Positions 1-9,020 are shown, numbered from the stretch's first letter. The stretch: 41,323 nucleotides of DNA from Trueperaceae bacterium (GCA_020431825.1 JAGQHN010000024.1:13387-54709); one strand, 5' to 3'. Notes: generated from the letters alone by a model not told the origin. A program made the numbers and translations.

Positions 1-231
<231 letters not shown>

Positions 232-259
232 TTAAAATTTATAGTGTCTTTTTTAAACC

Positions 260-547
260 TTATTCAACAATTGCGTGAATGTCGCGCAGGCTTAAGATCA
301 TAAGTTCTTTGCCATCAATCGACATTTCGGTGCCGCCGTATTTAGCAAAAACTACGGTGTCACCAACTTTAACGTCCATAGGCTCACGTTCGCCGTTATC
401 GAGAACTTTACCAGGGCCAACGGCGGTCACTTTGCCACGCTGGCTTTTTTCTTTGGCGGTATCGGGTAAAAAGATACCACCTGCGGTTTGTTGGGGTTCC
501 TCAACGATTTCGACGATGATTTTATCGCCCAATGGTCTAAGTGCCAT
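260..547 (-). CDS. groES: GroES co-chaperonin
   Basis: GroES is the 10-kDa heptameric lid of the GroEL chamber. The product is 95 residues, the usual length, and begins [18 protein letters not shown]. It carries the mobile-loop region around [20 protein letters not shown] and the family ending LRDIHAIVE. An open frame continues upstream to 688, but I chose the ATG at 547. It gives the canonical N terminus, has GGAGG at 554-558 in front of it, and the extension would read through the CIRCE element and promoter. It is the first gene of the groES-groEL operon and is presumably heat-inducible through HrcA. Confidence 0.97.
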   Translation of the reverse strand: MALRPLGDKIIVEIVEEPQQTAGGIFLPDTAKEKSQRGKVTAVGPGKVLDNGEREPMDVKVGDTVVFAKYGGTEMSIDGKELMILSLRDIHAIVE

Positions 548-579
548 ATCTAGCCTCCATATGTTAGGATTACATGGTT

Positions 580-606
580 TTAGCACTCTCAAGGCTCGAG
601 TGCTAA
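580..606. promoter_or_regulatory. CIRCE operator (HrcA binding site)
   Basis: This is a perfect inverted repeat, TTAGCACTC at 580-588 and GAGTGCTAA at 598-606, with a 9-base spacer. It matches the CIRCE consensus bound by the repressor HrcA in many bacteria. It lies 33 bases before the groES start and just downstream of the promoter, where a bound repressor would block transcription. A genome-signature CTCGAG (595-600) straddles the spacer and the right arm. No hrcA gene is in the window. Confidence 0.96.
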
Positions 607-615
607 GCAAGCAGA

Positions 616-645
616 AGTGTATCTCATGGCGACCACCTGTGTCAA
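616..645 (-). promoter_or_regulatory. groESL promoter
   Basis: On the minus strand a perfect -35 TTGACA (640-645) is followed by an 18-base spacer and a -10 TACACT (616-621). Initiation would fall about 7 bases downstream, so CIRCE would sit at the very start of the transcript. This is the usual arrangement for HrcA control of groESL. Confidence 0.8.
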
Positions 646-717
646 GTAGCTTGAGCCCAGTCGACTCATATTTTCCACATTGTTGCAAAAGAGTATTATT
701 CAGTCTTTAGTTAGCAA

Positions 718-1047
718 TTAGCCTTTTCGCAAGCCTATAATCAGCATAGGAACAAAGGCTGCAGCAAAAGGAATATTATAGGTTAAAACATTAACAAGTC
801 TCTGCCATAGCTGGCCCAAAGATTCGCTACCCAAAAGTGGGTTAACCCGGTTTTGCACTTCAATCCAGTCAATGCGTACAAAGCCGTAGTAGGCCAAAAT
901 CTGGAGAAAAATAAAAAATAAACCCAGAACAATCGCCATGACCTTACCGACTTTCTTAAGGGCATAGCCCGCAGCAAAGCCTGCTAAAGCTCCAAAACTA
1001 AGCTGTTGTAACAGGGGGCCAAAGGTCTCGAGGTTCGTTATCTCCAC
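718..1047 (-). CDS. FUN14-family membrane protein
   Basis: The protein has 109 residues and fits the FUN14 family of small membrane proteins, whose prokaryotic members have no settled function. The evidence is the glycine-rich helix followed by a basic pair (GALAGFAAGYALKKVGKV), a long hydrophobic stretch ending at an aromatic-rich IDWIEVQN segment, and a final hydrophobic helix near residues 90-105. About three membrane segments are visible. The start is GTG at 1047, because an in-frame stop lies just upstream. No convincing ribosome binding site is present. It follows the 111-residue membrane protein by 69 bases and may share its transcript. Confidence 0.65.
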   Translation of the reverse strand: MEITNLETFGPLLQQLSFGALAGFAAGYALKKVGKVMAIVLGLFFIFLQILAYYGFVRIDWIEVQNRVNPLLGSESLGQLWQRLVNVLTYNIPFAAAFVPMLIIGLRKG

Positions 1048-1116
1048 GGCGGGAGTCTAGCATATCCGCCAGCAGAGTGACGTAAGAGGGAAAAACTTGG
1101 TTAACAGGTTTTTATG

Positions 1117-1452
1117 TCAGAAAAGTTTACCCAAGCCCAGATCAGCAAAGATATAAATAATAATGGCAACCACCCCACGAAAGACATGAAAGCGCCAGAC
1201 CACATTTCCCAAAACAATATGGGCATTGAGGAAAGAGGCTATCCAGGCAAGACTAAGTCCCAAGCCCAGTAAAACCCTTGTATAGGGAAAAAAACCGACC
1301 AGACCTCCAAAAGCCACAGCTAGCAGGGCAGCAGCAACGAGAAAAAGCACTGCAATCCAGGGCTTGCGACGTGACACCAGCCAGGCCCCAAAACCATTTA
1401 TAAAGGCCAGTACAACCGTACCGATGGCGGCAATCACAAGGAGAACAATCAT
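1117..1452 (-). CDS. Small multi-pass membrane protein of unknown function
   Basis: The 111-residue protein is strongly hydrophobic, with three to four membrane segments at about residues 2-24, 32-52, 55-75 and 88-108. I do not recognise a family. A His-Arg-containing segment near the end (VVWRFHVFRG) might sit at the membrane surface. The start lies 6 bases after the stop of the upstream 279-residue gene, so the two are probably translated from one message. The ATG at 1452 gives an immediate hydrophobic N terminus that could act as a signal anchor. Confidence 0.6.
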   Translation of the reverse strand: MIVLLVIAAIGTVVLAFINGFGAWLVSRRKPWIAVLFLVAAALLAVAFGGLVGFFPYTRVLLGLGLSLAWIASFLNAHIVLGNVVWRFHVFRGVVAIIIYIFADLGLGKLF

Positions 1453-1458
1453 GGTCTT

Positions 1459-2298
1459 TTACAAACTTATCACAACTTGCTCAGGACTCGTAAGGTCTTG
1501 TAAGTAAACAAGCTCGAGTGGTTTATGCACCAGTTTCTGCACTCGGCTATAAAGATTTTGATCAGCACCTGCATCTTTATCTGCTAGAAAAATGAGCCTG
1601 TCTACACTTCCTCTGCGCGCCAGTAATCTGGCAGCACCCATCACCTCTTGGTCAGTAGGAATCAGTTTTGGATCAAAACGCATCCCCTCGGCTCGTAAAA
1701 CCTTCGGGTCAAGCTGAGACTGACGAATAAGATAGCTTGTTTCTGGCAAGTTAAGAAAATCTTTGGCGGTAGTCCAGGGCTGAGCCAGTAAACCAACCAT
1801 TTCTTTTTCTGAAGCACGCTTAATCCAGCGGGGCTCGACAAAACGCTGAGGTTTTAGGCGGCCCCGGTGTCTTTCCCAGGCACGCCTTACCTTAGCAGGG
1901 TCATGACTTATATTCATGAGGCTGGTGGTTACCAGAGACTCAATTTCAGGCTCGAGCCAGGCAGGCACCGCTAAAACAGGCGGCAAAGCAGCAAACTGAC
2001 GCTGCAAAGTCTCAGGAAAATTAGCAATCCAGGGATCTTGCCCACTGGCTTTTTGCCCATATTCCCCCCAATTAAGGTCAGGAGCCAGCAATAAATCCAC
2101 CTCTAGTAAACTTAGGGCCTGAGCAGCAGCAAGTTTAAAGGACCAACCAGGAATCGTAGCCAAGCGCTCATCTTGCATAAGTGCAAGACTCGATTCGGCA
2201 GACGCAAAATGAATCTCAGCATCAAACTCGCCAAAAAGCTTGACCCAAAAATCGCCATAGCGGTCCCAGAGTAGTTGGCTGATAAATCCTATTCGCAC
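1459..2298 (-). CDS. Conserved-looking protein of unknown function, 279 aa
   Basis: This is a soluble-looking protein without an obvious signal peptide. It begins with a beta-strand-like segment (MRIGFISQLLWDRYGDFW) and has a second conserved-looking block about residues 215-279 (DQEVMGAARLLARRGSVDRL). The general look recalls the alpha/beta lobes of 2-hydroxyacyl-CoA dehydratase-type or activator-associated proteins, but no cysteine-ligand motif is visible, so I do not assign it. It starts at GTG 2298. A TAGACT hexamer lies 8 bases upstream, so a leaderless message is possible. It follows the nuo terminator and leads a three-gene minus-strand set ending in the FUN14-like gene. Confidence 0.55.
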   Translation of the reverse strand: MRIGFISQLLWDRYGDFWVKLFGEFDAEIHFASAESSLALMQDERLATIPGWSFKLAAAQALSLLEVDLLLAPDLNWGEYGQKASGQDPWIANFPETLQRQFAALPPVLAVPAWLEPEIESLVTTSLMNISHDPAKVRRAWERHRGRLKPQRFVEPRWIKRASEKEMVGLLAQPWTTAKDFLNLPETSYLIRQSQLDPKVLRAEGMRFDPKLIPTDQEVMGAARLLARRGSVDRLIFLADKDAGADQNLYSRVQKLVHKPLELVYLQDLTSPEQVVISL

Positions 2299-2344
2299 AG
2301 CCAGTTAGTCTACCCTATTGAAAATCATAAAGGAACCCAAAAGC

Positions 2345-2378
2345 AACAGTGACACCCAACGCAGCAGGTGTCACTGTT
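2345..2378 (-). terminator. Hairpin at the end of the nuo operon
   Basis: A perfect 12-base-pair stem (AACAGTGACACC at 2345-2356, GGTGTCACTGTT at 2367-2378) encloses a 10-base loop, 22 bases after the nuoN stop. On the minus strand it is followed by GCTTTTGGG, so the T-tract is weak. The position at the end of the operon supports a transcription terminator or a 3'-stabilising hairpin. Confidence 0.75.
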
Positions 2379-2400
2379 AAAGCTTACGTTAAAAACTTGG

Positions 2401-3870
2401 CTAAAGACCGGCCATAGCCATAATGCTTTTACCGGCATTAATCAGACCATACCACCAGCCTGGAAAAATACCCAGCCCAATGGTGCCAATGACGGCTAAG
2501 CCAATCGCAATACTGGTTGCTCGACTCTTAATTTCAGGCGCCTTATACTCACTATCACGAAAGTACATGTAAGCAATGGGTCGGATGTAATAGACCACCG
2601 CCACAATGCTTGTCAAGATACCCAGTACCGCCAAACCTACATAGCCAGCACTGATAGCTGCCTGAAACACCAGAATTTTGCCGACAAAGCCTGCTAACAA
2701 AGGAATGCCTGCCAGACTTAACAGGAAAATGCTGAGCGCGGCGGCGAGGCCAGGGCGTGTGCGACCAAGCCCGGCAAAACGTTCAAGTGCATCACCATGA
2801 TCATTTCTATCTGTCATCAGCGAAAGCACGGCAAAGGCTCCGGCGTTCATTAGGGCGTAAGCAGTTAAGTACCAAACCGCTGCCTTGGTACCTGTCGTAC
2901 CTGCCGCTAAGACCGCTAAGCCAAGATAGCCAGCATGCGCTACCGCCGAATAGGCCAGCATCCGCTTAAGACCTTGCTGCAAAAGGGCACCCAGATTTCC
3001 AATAACCAGTGTCAGCACAATCAGTACCACCAGCACCTGATTTAGGACCGGAGGAAGCTCAGTAAAGAAGCTCGAGGCAATGCGTAAAAGTGCAGCAAAG
3101 GCTGCTGCCTTGACGACTACACTCATAAAAGCCGTAACACTGGTCGGCGCCCCCGTATACACATCGGGCGCCCACTGGTGGAAGGGAGCAAAGGCAACTT
3201 TAAAACCCAGACCCGCCAGAATCATCATGCCGCCAAGGCTGGCATAAAAGACATTGCTAAACCCATCGGCTTGCAGGGCAGCAGCTATGCTACCGTAGCT
3301 AAAGCTACCCGTAGCGCCGTACATCAGCGCAATACCGTAAATCAGAAAGGCTGAGGCAAAAGCACCAAGCAGAAAATACTTCATACCCGCTTCTTCACTC
3401 TCACGAGCATTTTGACGCCAGGCGGAGAGTACATAAACGGCTAATGACATGATCTCGAGCCCTAAAATCAGGGTGATGAGGTCTCCTGCGGCAGCCATCA
3501 CCATAGCGCCACAGCTACTCAGCAAAATCAGAGGATAGTACTCCGGATGGTCAAGATCTGTGCGGCCCAGATAGTCATAAGCAATCAGTACCGCTAATGC
3601 CGTACCGATCAAAATGACAAAATTAAACCCAATCGCGGGGGCATCTGCCAGATACTTCAGACCAAAGCTCGAGAGATAAGTCCCTGAAGCATTACCCTCT
3701 AAAAGTAGCTGCACATTAAATAGCCCGGACATAACCACGCCAATCAGTGCCAGCATAGCCATAAAGCGACCATCAGCCTCAAAGAGTGACCAGAGGGTAG
3801 CCATTGCAGCTACAATGAGCAGGACTAAGGCAGGGGCAAAGGCCGCAGCATTTACATCGATACCAAACAT
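2401..3870 (-). CDS. nuoN: NADH-quinone oxidoreductase subunit N
   Basis: NuoN is one of three antiporter-like proton channels in the membrane arm of complex I. The 489-residue product has about 14 hydrophobic helices. The family core GLGFKVAFAPFHQWAPDVYT (channel lysine) and MLAYSAVAHAGYLGLAVL are visible, as is the broken-helix region GLGRTRPGLAAALSIFLLSL. Its length matches NuoN (about 480-490). The ATG overlaps the nuoM stop by one base (TGATG), which implies translational coupling. It is the last nuo gene and is followed by a strong hairpin. Confidence 0.97.
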   Translation of the reverse strand: MFGIDVNAAAFAPALVLLIVAAMATLWSLFEADGRFMAMLALIGVVMSGLFNVQLLLEGNASGTYLSSFGLKYLADAPAIGFNFVILIGTALAVLIAYDYLGRTDLDHPEYYPLILLSSCGAMVMAAAGDLITLILGLEIMSLAVYVLSAWRQNARESEEAGMKYFLLGAFASAFLIYGIALMYGATGSFSYGSIAAALQADGFSNVFYASLGGMMILAGLGFKVAFAPFHQWAPDVYTGAPTSVTAFMSVVVKAAAFAALLRIASSFFTELPPVLNQVLVVLIVLTLVIGNLGALLQQGLKRMLAYSAVAHAGYLGLAVLAAGTTGTKAAVWYLTAYALMNAGAFAVLSLMTDRNDHGDALERFAGLGRTRPGLAAALSIFLLSLAGIPLLAGFVGKILVFQAAISAGYVGLAVLGILTSIVAVVYYIRPIAYMYFRDSEYKAPEIKSRATSIAIGLAVIGTIGLGIFPGWWYGLINAGKSIMAMAGL

Positions 3871-5321
3871 CAGTTACCTCCTGCCAGTTTTACAGGCGTA
3901 GCATCTACTTGCTCGAGCTGCTGAGTTAGCAAACTGGACTGTTCATCAATGTGCTCAAAGGACTGCGACGGAAAAAGTCCCAACCAGAGAATCCCGGCAA
4001 GCAGAGGAACCAGAACCAAGAATTCTGCCGAACGAATCTCTCTAATGGCTTCTTTTTGCTCACCCTGAAAAAGTCTCTGATAGGCATTTACCCCATAAAC
4101 ACCCGCAGCTATGACAGATAAGGTAGCTAAAGCCGCTACCCATGGATAGGTCTGAAAAGCGCCCATGAGGCTCATAAACTCACCGGGAAAGTTCGCTAAT
4201 CCCGGTACCCCAATACTGGTAAAGAGAATAAACAGGCTTAAGGCGGCAAGGGCGGGAGCGCTCTTGGAGAGACCCCCATAAGCAGTCATATCAAAATCAC
4301 CTTTACGCTCGTAAAGCATGCCGCTAATTAAGAATAAACCACCTGTGGAAAGCATCTGCGCAGCAAGTAAGAAAACCGCACCGTTCAACCCTGCAATATT
4401 CAGGCCAAACACCCCAACACCTACAATGCCCATGTGGGCCAAGGAAGTATAGGCGAGAAAGCGCTTAAGGTGAGTTTGGGTGGTTGCAATAAGCGCAGCA
4501 TAAAGAGCAGTAATAGCAGAAAGAATTAGAAACAGCAGGCCAATGCTTTGAGCGGCTGCAGGCAAAAGTGGCAGCGCCCAGGCAAAGAAACCAAAACCAC
4601 CGACTTTATAGAGGGTACCCGCAACGTCAGCCACACCAGAAACGTGATTTTGCTCATTAAAGTCGATGAGCCAGCCGTGCAGGGGCCAAAGCGGAAGCTT
4701 AACTGCCATACCAATAGCCATACCGATAAACAGCCAGATTTGGGTTGCAGTTGCGAGGTTGGGTGTAGTTGCCATCAGGTCAGTAATGCGGTAAGACACA
4801 GCACCCGACAAAGGTTTGATAGCCAAAATGCTAATGAGCATAAGAAAAGAACCCGCAACGGCATAAATCAAATATTTCAGTGCCGCCTGCCTGCGCTCTT
4901 CCCTGCCCCAGATACCCAGCATAAGGACACTTGGAATAAGGGTTGCTTCCCAAAAGACATAAAACAGCAGCAGATCTTTGGCTAAGAAAATGCCATTTAG
5001 CCCAGCTTGCATGGCCAGGAGCAGGGCAAGTAGACCACTGGTACGTTCAACAACTTTGTAACCAGCGTAGTAAACCGTTGGAATCATTACAAGAGCAGCC
5101 ACTGGGATGAGTACTGAGGCCGCACCAACACTGCTCAATTCAAAGTAGCTACCAAAGCCTGGAATCCACTGACGACTCAAGGGGCTCGAGCCTGCCAAAA
5201 ACAGCGAGCAGATAAAGGTAGCAAAAGTGCTAAGCAGGGCAAGTGCATAGGCCATACCCCGCGGTGAAAAGATAACCAGCAAGGCCACCAGAAAGGGAAT
5301 TAGGATAACAGCCAAGGTCAT
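3870..5321 (-). CDS. nuoM: NADH-quinone oxidoreductase subunit M
   Basis: NuoM is the second antiporter-like proton channel of complex I. The 483-residue polytopic protein contains the conserved glutamate motif LLFYVFWEATLIPSVLMLGI and the channel lysine motif MAVKLPLWPLHGWLIDFNEQ. It also carries the second conserved lysine region (THLKRFLAYTSLAHMGIVGV). The ATG lies inside the nuoL stop region with a 4-base ATGA overlap, and the stop overlaps nuoN by one base. The C terminus has a hydrophilic tail of about 30 residues (SFEHIDEQSSLLTQQLEQVD) containing a CTCGAG-encoded Leu-Glu. Confidence 0.97.
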   Translation of the reverse strand: MTLAVILIPFLVALLVIFSPRGMAYALALLSTFATFICSLFLAGSSPLSRQWIPGFGSYFELSSVGAASVLIPVAALVMIPTVYYAGYKVVERTSGLLALLLAMQAGLNGIFLAKDLLLFYVFWEATLIPSVLMLGIWGREERRQAALKYLIYAVAGSFLMLISILAIKPLSGAVSYRITDLMATTPNLATATQIWLFIGMAIGMAVKLPLWPLHGWLIDFNEQNHVSGVADVAGTLYKVGGFGFFAWALPLLPAAAQSIGLLFLILSAITALYAALIATTQTHLKRFLAYTSLAHMGIVGVGVFGLNIAGLNGAVFLLAAQMLSTGGLFLISGMLYERKGDFDMTAYGGLSKSAPALAALSLFILFTSIGVPGLANFPGEFMSLMGAFQTYPWVAALATLSVIAAGVYGVNAYQRLFQGEQKEAIREIRSAEFLVLVPLLAGILWLGLFPSQSFEHIDEQSSLLTQQLEQVDATPVKLAGGN

Positions 5322-7237
5322 GACAGACCTCCATTAAGGGCTACCACGAGGGCTAAAATTGCTACGCCTATGAACATAAAGAGTGCATACTGACGGGCGT
5401 AGCCAGTTTGTAACCAGCGCACCACATTGGCGAGTAAACCCACACTCCCGGCACCCTGACTCACACCCTTATTAACCACATTACTATCTAATGAGGACAG
5501 GCCGGAGGCAAGCCCTTCTGATGAGCGAATAAAGAGAGGACGATAAAGGGCGTCAAATCCAGCACCGCTGGCAGATAGATTTCTTAGTGCACCTGTGTCT
5601 CCTCTGGCGGGTTCTCCTTTACGCATGGCGTAAACCCAGTAACCTATACCTAAGCCAAGAGCTGCAGCAGCAACAGAAAGCAAGATCAGGAACCACTCGA
5701 GCCCCACGGAAGGGTGTCCAAAGGACACGGGCGCCTCAACACTGCGCTCAATCCAGTGAGAAAAAACATTGGGAAATGCAAATTCAGGCAAGCCAAAGTA
5801 ACCTGCTGCGACACTGAAAAACGCCAGAATCATTAGAGGAACGGTCATCAGAGCAGGCGATTCATGAACATGCGCCCTGGCTTCTTCGCTCAGACGCTCT
5901 TCGCCACGGAATATTTGGAAGTACCACCTGAACATATAGAAGGCCGTCATGACCGCAGTGACCAGCAGCAAAACGTACAGCAGGTATTTGCTTCCGCCGA
6001 TCAGCTCTGAGTTAAAAACATGCGCCAAAATGGCATCTTTACTAAAGAACCCTGCAAAGAAGGGCACGCCGGCAATCGCTAAGGTTGCAATAAGAGAAGT
6101 GAAGCTTGTGACCTTCATATGCTTGTGCAGCCCCCCCATCTTACGAATATCCTGCTCGCCCCCTAAAGCGTGAATGACCGATCCTGAGCCCAGGAATAAG
6201 AGGGCTTTAAAGAAGGCATGGGTAAAAACATGGAAAATGCCTACCCAGTAGGCACCTGCACCAACTGCCACAAACATATAGCCAAGTTGCGAAATGGTAG
6301 AAAACGCCAAGATCTTTTTGATATCCGTTTGGGCAAACGCGGCAAACGCTGCGATAATAGCTGTAAGGGCACCAATCCAGGCTACCCAGGTTGAGGCAAC
6401 CGGGCTAAGGGCAAAGAGAGGACCCGCCCTGGCAATCAGATAAACGCCAGCAGTAACCATGGTCGCAGCGTGAATTAGGGCTGAAACGGGCGTAGGACCT
6501 GCCATGGCATCAGGTAACCAGACCTGTAAGGGAAGCTGGGCTGACTTGCCGGTAGCAGCCAGGAGATAAAACAGCCCAATCACCGTAATTAGACCACCAC
6601 TCACGGCGCCTGCCAGGGCAAGTTCATTTACTTCATGAATATTCAGAGTGCCAAAGGCGAAAACCGTTAAAAACATGGCAAGTAAAAAGCCTACGTCACC
6701 CACACGATTCGTAATAAAGGCTTTACGTGCTGCATCTGCATTAGCTCTCTCGGTATACCAGAAGCTAATGAGTAAGTACGAGCAAACCCCAACACCTTCC
6801 CAGCCAATAAACATCAGGAAGAAAGAGTCTGCCAGCACTAAAATCAGCATGGCCGCTACGAACAGATTTAAGAAAGAGAAGTAGCGACTAAACCCACTAT
6901 CTCCGTGCATATAAGCAATTGAATAAAGGTGAATAAGAAAGCCCACACCCGTAATAATCAGCATCATGGTGACGCTTAAGGTGTCTATAGTAAATCCCAG
7001 GCTCAAATCAAAATTACCTGCTTTGAGATAGTCCCAGAGCGCAATATGAACACTGGGTTCTTCCATGCTCTGTAAGGCAAAAAAAGCAAAGAGCGAAAAA
7101 AGAAAGCCCAGACCAACGGTTGCGCTTGCCAGATAACCAGGCAGAGGCTCTTTTAAAGCACGCCCAAAAAGACCATTGATTAAAGCGCCTAACAGGGCCA
7201 AAGCTGGAGCCAAAGCTGCTAATTCAACTGCACTCAT
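5318..7237 (-). CDS. nuoL: NADH-quinone oxidoreductase subunit L
   Basis: NuoL is the distal proton channel of complex I, with a long lateral helix running along the membrane arm. The 639-residue product has the expected length. It shows the glutamate motif MFIGWEGVGVCSYLLISFWY, the lysine-containing channel motif GKSAQLPLQVWLPDAMAGPT and the broken helix region KMGGLHKHMKVTSFTSLIAT. The C-terminal portion (about 530-639) contains a long amphipathic region and a last membrane helix, as expected for the lateral helix. It overlaps nuoK and nuoM by 4 bases each. Unusually for this window it holds only one CTCGAG, at 5697-5702. Confidence 0.97.
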   Translation of the reverse strand: MSAVELAALAPALALLGALINGLFGRALKEPLPGYLASATVGLGFLFSLFAFFALQSMEEPSVHIALWDYLKAGNFDLSLGFTIDTLSVTMMLIITGVGFLIHLYSIAYMHGDSGFSRYFSFLNLFVAAMLILVLADSFFLMFIGWEGVGVCSYLLISFWYTERANADAARKAFITNRVGDVGFLLAMFLTVFAFGTLNIHEVNELALAGAVSGGLITVIGLFYLLAATGKSAQLPLQVWLPDAMAGPTPVSALIHAATMVTAGVYLIARAGPLFALSPVASTWVAWIGALTAIIAAFAAFAQTDIKKILAFSTISQLGYMFVAVGAGAYWVGIFHVFTHAFFKALLFLGSGSVIHALGGEQDIRKMGGLHKHMKVTSFTSLIATLAIAGVPFFAGFFSKDAILAHVFNSELIGGSKYLLYVLLLVTAVMTAFYMFRWYFQIFRGEERLSEEARAHVHESPALMTVPLMILAFFSVAAGYFGLPEFAFPNVFSHWIERSVEAPVSFGHPSVGLEWFLILLSVAAAALGLGIGYWVYAMRKGEPARGDTGALRNLSASGAGFDALYRPLFIRSSEGLASGLSSLDSNVVNKGVSQGAGSVGLLANVVRWLQTGYARQYALFMFIGVAILALVVALNGGLS

Positions 7238-7554
7238 AAACGTACCTCAGATAGGGCGTCAATGTCTGTTGAGCTGCGATATCTAAAAATTGCCACCAGA
7301 ATACCCAGACCCACTGCCACCTCAGCCGCTGCAATTGCCAGAATGATAAAAACTGCGGCCTGCCCATTAAGCGCAGTGGCAGCACCCGCAACCGACCACT
7401 GGCGGGCAAAGGCAACCAGCGCTAAGTTAGCAGCATTAAGCATAAGCTCAACCGACAAAAACACCATGATGGCGCTGCGGCGTGTAAGAACACCAACAGC
7501 CCCTATCACAAAAATAATGCTGCTTAAGGCAATGTAATATTCAGTAGGAACCAT
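7234..7554 (-). CDS. nuoK: NADH-quinone oxidoreductase subunit K
   Basis: NuoK is a three-helix membrane subunit with the two conserved glutamates of the proton path. They are visible in FLSVELMLNAANL and AAEVAVGLGILVAIFR. I chose the ATG at 7554, giving 106 residues starting MVPTEYYIALSS, which aligns with typical NuoK starts. A GTG three codons upstream (7563) is possible but gives an atypical N terminus. The stop overlaps the nuoL start by 4 bases. A 27-base gap separates it from nuoJ. Confidence 0.96.
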   Translation of the reverse strand: MVPTEYYIALSSIIFVIGAVGVLTRRSAIMVFLSVELMLNAANLALVAFARQWSVAGAATALNGQAAVFIILAIAAAEVAVGLGILVAIFRYRSSTDIDALSEVRL

Positions 7555-7581
7555 CGTTAGCACCTACCTCTGCTGCCCTCT

Positions 7582-8454
7582 TCATTGTTTTTTCCCTTCA
7601 GCGAGTAGCTTGGCTTGAGACACCCAGTCCTCACGCTCAATACGTCCGCGGAAGTCCAGCTTTTCATCAAGCTCTTCTATTTCCTCGGGCGTTAAGGCGG
7701 CAATTTGCTCAAAGGTCGTAATACCATGCTCGTGCAGCAAACCTTCAAGAATTGGTCCAATGCCTTTAATGAGTTTTAGATCGTCAGGCTCGAGTATGTC
7801 TTTAAGCTCTTGTTCAATATCTTCTTGCGCCTGAGGCTCTGCTGGAGCAGGTGCAATATGAGCAGGTTCTGGGCCCTCGAGCACAGCCACACTTGCCTTG
7901 GCTTTTGCAGGCTTAGCTGCTGCCACTACCTTCTTCTGCGCTTCACCATAAATGGTCATGGCTTTACGCTGCACCAGACTGGTCGCACCGATAATACCGG
8001 TTAACAGCAAAATACCAACAAGCTGAAAGGGCAAAACAAACTCACTAAATAGTGCGTCTGCCACTTGTTCTGCACCGCCACCTTGCAAGGCGGCATTGAT
8101 GGTGGCAGCATCAGGTAAAGGAGCAGCATTTCTAAAAGCGGTAATGGCAATGCCTGCAGCAGCTAGAACTGCGACACCATAAGCTGCTGGCCTAAGCCAT
8201 TTCATATCAGAGGCTTGCTGGCCTCCTTGAATATTTAACAGCATGATGACAAAGAGAAAGAGCACCATAATGGCCCCGGCATAAACGATAACCTGCACGG
8301 CAGCCAAAAAGTGGGCCTCGAGCGTTACATAAGTTACCGCCAGGGTAAGTAAGGTACCAACCAGTGAAAGCGCCGCATGAACGGGCTGTTTCAGGCTGAT
8401 AACACCAACGGCTCCTACAATCATGACGGCTGACAAAAGCAAAAAGCCTAACAT
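7582..8454 (-). CDS. nuoJ: NADH-quinone oxidoreductase subunit J with C-terminal helix-hairpin-helix extension
   Basis: NuoJ is a membrane subunit at the junction of the peripheral and membrane arms. Residues 1 to about 165 form the usual five-helix protein, including VQVIVYAGAIMVLFLFVIML. The protein then continues for about 125 residues, which is unusual. An Ala/Pro/Lys-rich linker (about 175-220) leads to a compact domain, DDLKLIKGIGPILEGLLHEH, then ITTFEQIAALTPEEIEELDE and a basic-acidic ending FRGRIEREDWVSQAKLLAEG. This resembles the helix-hairpin-helix module (COG3743-like) that I recall as appended to NuoE in alphaproteobacteria. Here NuoE lacks it. The ATG at 8454 has GGAAGG at 8461-8466. 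A TTG at 8472 is an inferior alternative. Confidence 0.95.
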   Translation of the reverse strand: MLGFLLLSAVMIVGAVGVISLKQPVHAALSLVGTLLTLAVTYVTLEAHFLAAVQVIVYAGAIMVLFLFVIMLLNIQGGQQASDMKWLRPAAYGVAVLAAAGIAITAFRNAAPLPDAATINAALQGGGAEQVADALFSEFVLPFQLVGILLLTGIIGATSLVQRKAMTIYGEAQKKVVAAAKPAKAKASVAVLEGPEPAHIAPAPAEPQAQEDIEQELKDILEPDDLKLIKGIGPILEGLLHEHGITTFEQIAALTPEEIEELDEKLDFRGRIEREDWVSQAKLLAEGKKQ

Positions 8455-8482
8455 GATAAACCTTCCAAACAACGCTTAAGCA

Positions 8483-9010
8483 TTAGTAATCAACACCCTC
8501 GAGCTCAGGTCTGGGGCCAGACGTAAAGCCAATCTTGACGTCCTTACCTTTTTTCTCAGCCTCGCGGCGTTGCCACTTGCTTCCCTTGGTGCCTACCAGC
8601 ATGTCTTCTTTGCCGTAAACAAAATCTTCATATTTAAAGTCTGCCAGCTCAAATTCGTGACCGAGAACAACCGCACCCGTAGGACAGGCTTCTTCACAAA
8701 ATCCACAAAAAATACAGCGGAGCATATTGATTTCATAAATCTTGGCATAACGCTCCCCGGCCGAAGTTGGATGATCGGGGTCATTTTCAGCGGCTTCCAC
8801 ATAAATGGCGTAGGCAGGGCATGCTGCGGCACAGAGGCTACAGCCTATGCACTTTTCTAGATTTGTGTCTGGATGCCGTAAAAGGTGATGTCGCCCACGA
8901 AAACGTGGCTTTACATCCACCGGCTGTTCAGGATAGGTCACTGTTACAGGCTTCTTAAAGAGGTGCCCGAGAGTGACGCCCATCCCCTTTGCAATATCAA
9001 AAACACTCAC
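8483..9010 (-). CDS. nuoI: NADH-quinone oxidoreductase subunit I (two 4Fe-4S clusters)
   Basis: NuoI carries iron-sulfur clusters N6a and N6b, which pass electrons to the terminal cluster N2. Two CxxCxxCxxxCP motifs are visible, with cysteines at 54/57/60/64 and 99/102/105/109. At 175 residues it resembles the Thermus-type subunit, with a basic C-terminal tail ([20 protein letters not shown]). The start is GTG at 9010, supported by AGGAGGT about 6 bases upstream. The frame ends with a CTCGAG-encoded Leu-Glu next to the stop. It sits 10 bases after nuoH. Confidence 0.97.
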   Translation of the reverse strand: MSVFDIAKGMGVTLGHLFKKPVTVTYPEQPVDVKPRFRGRHHLLRHPDTNLEKCIGCSLCAAACPAYAIYVEAAENDPDHPTSAGERYAKIYEINMLRCIFCGFCEEACPTGAVVLGHEFELADFKYEDFVYGKEDMLVGTKGSKWQRREAEKKGKDVKIGFTSGPRPELEGVDY

Positions 9011-9020
9011 TCAGAACCTC

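Noticed and set aside
548..688. Upstream extension of groES to residue count 142
   Set aside because: It translates through the CIRCE element and promoter and gives an N terminus unlike GroES; ATG 547 has a good ribosome site.
4548..4985. 145-codon plus-strand frame inside nuoM
   Set aside because: It is antisense to nuoM, has no ribosome site and no recognisable motif.
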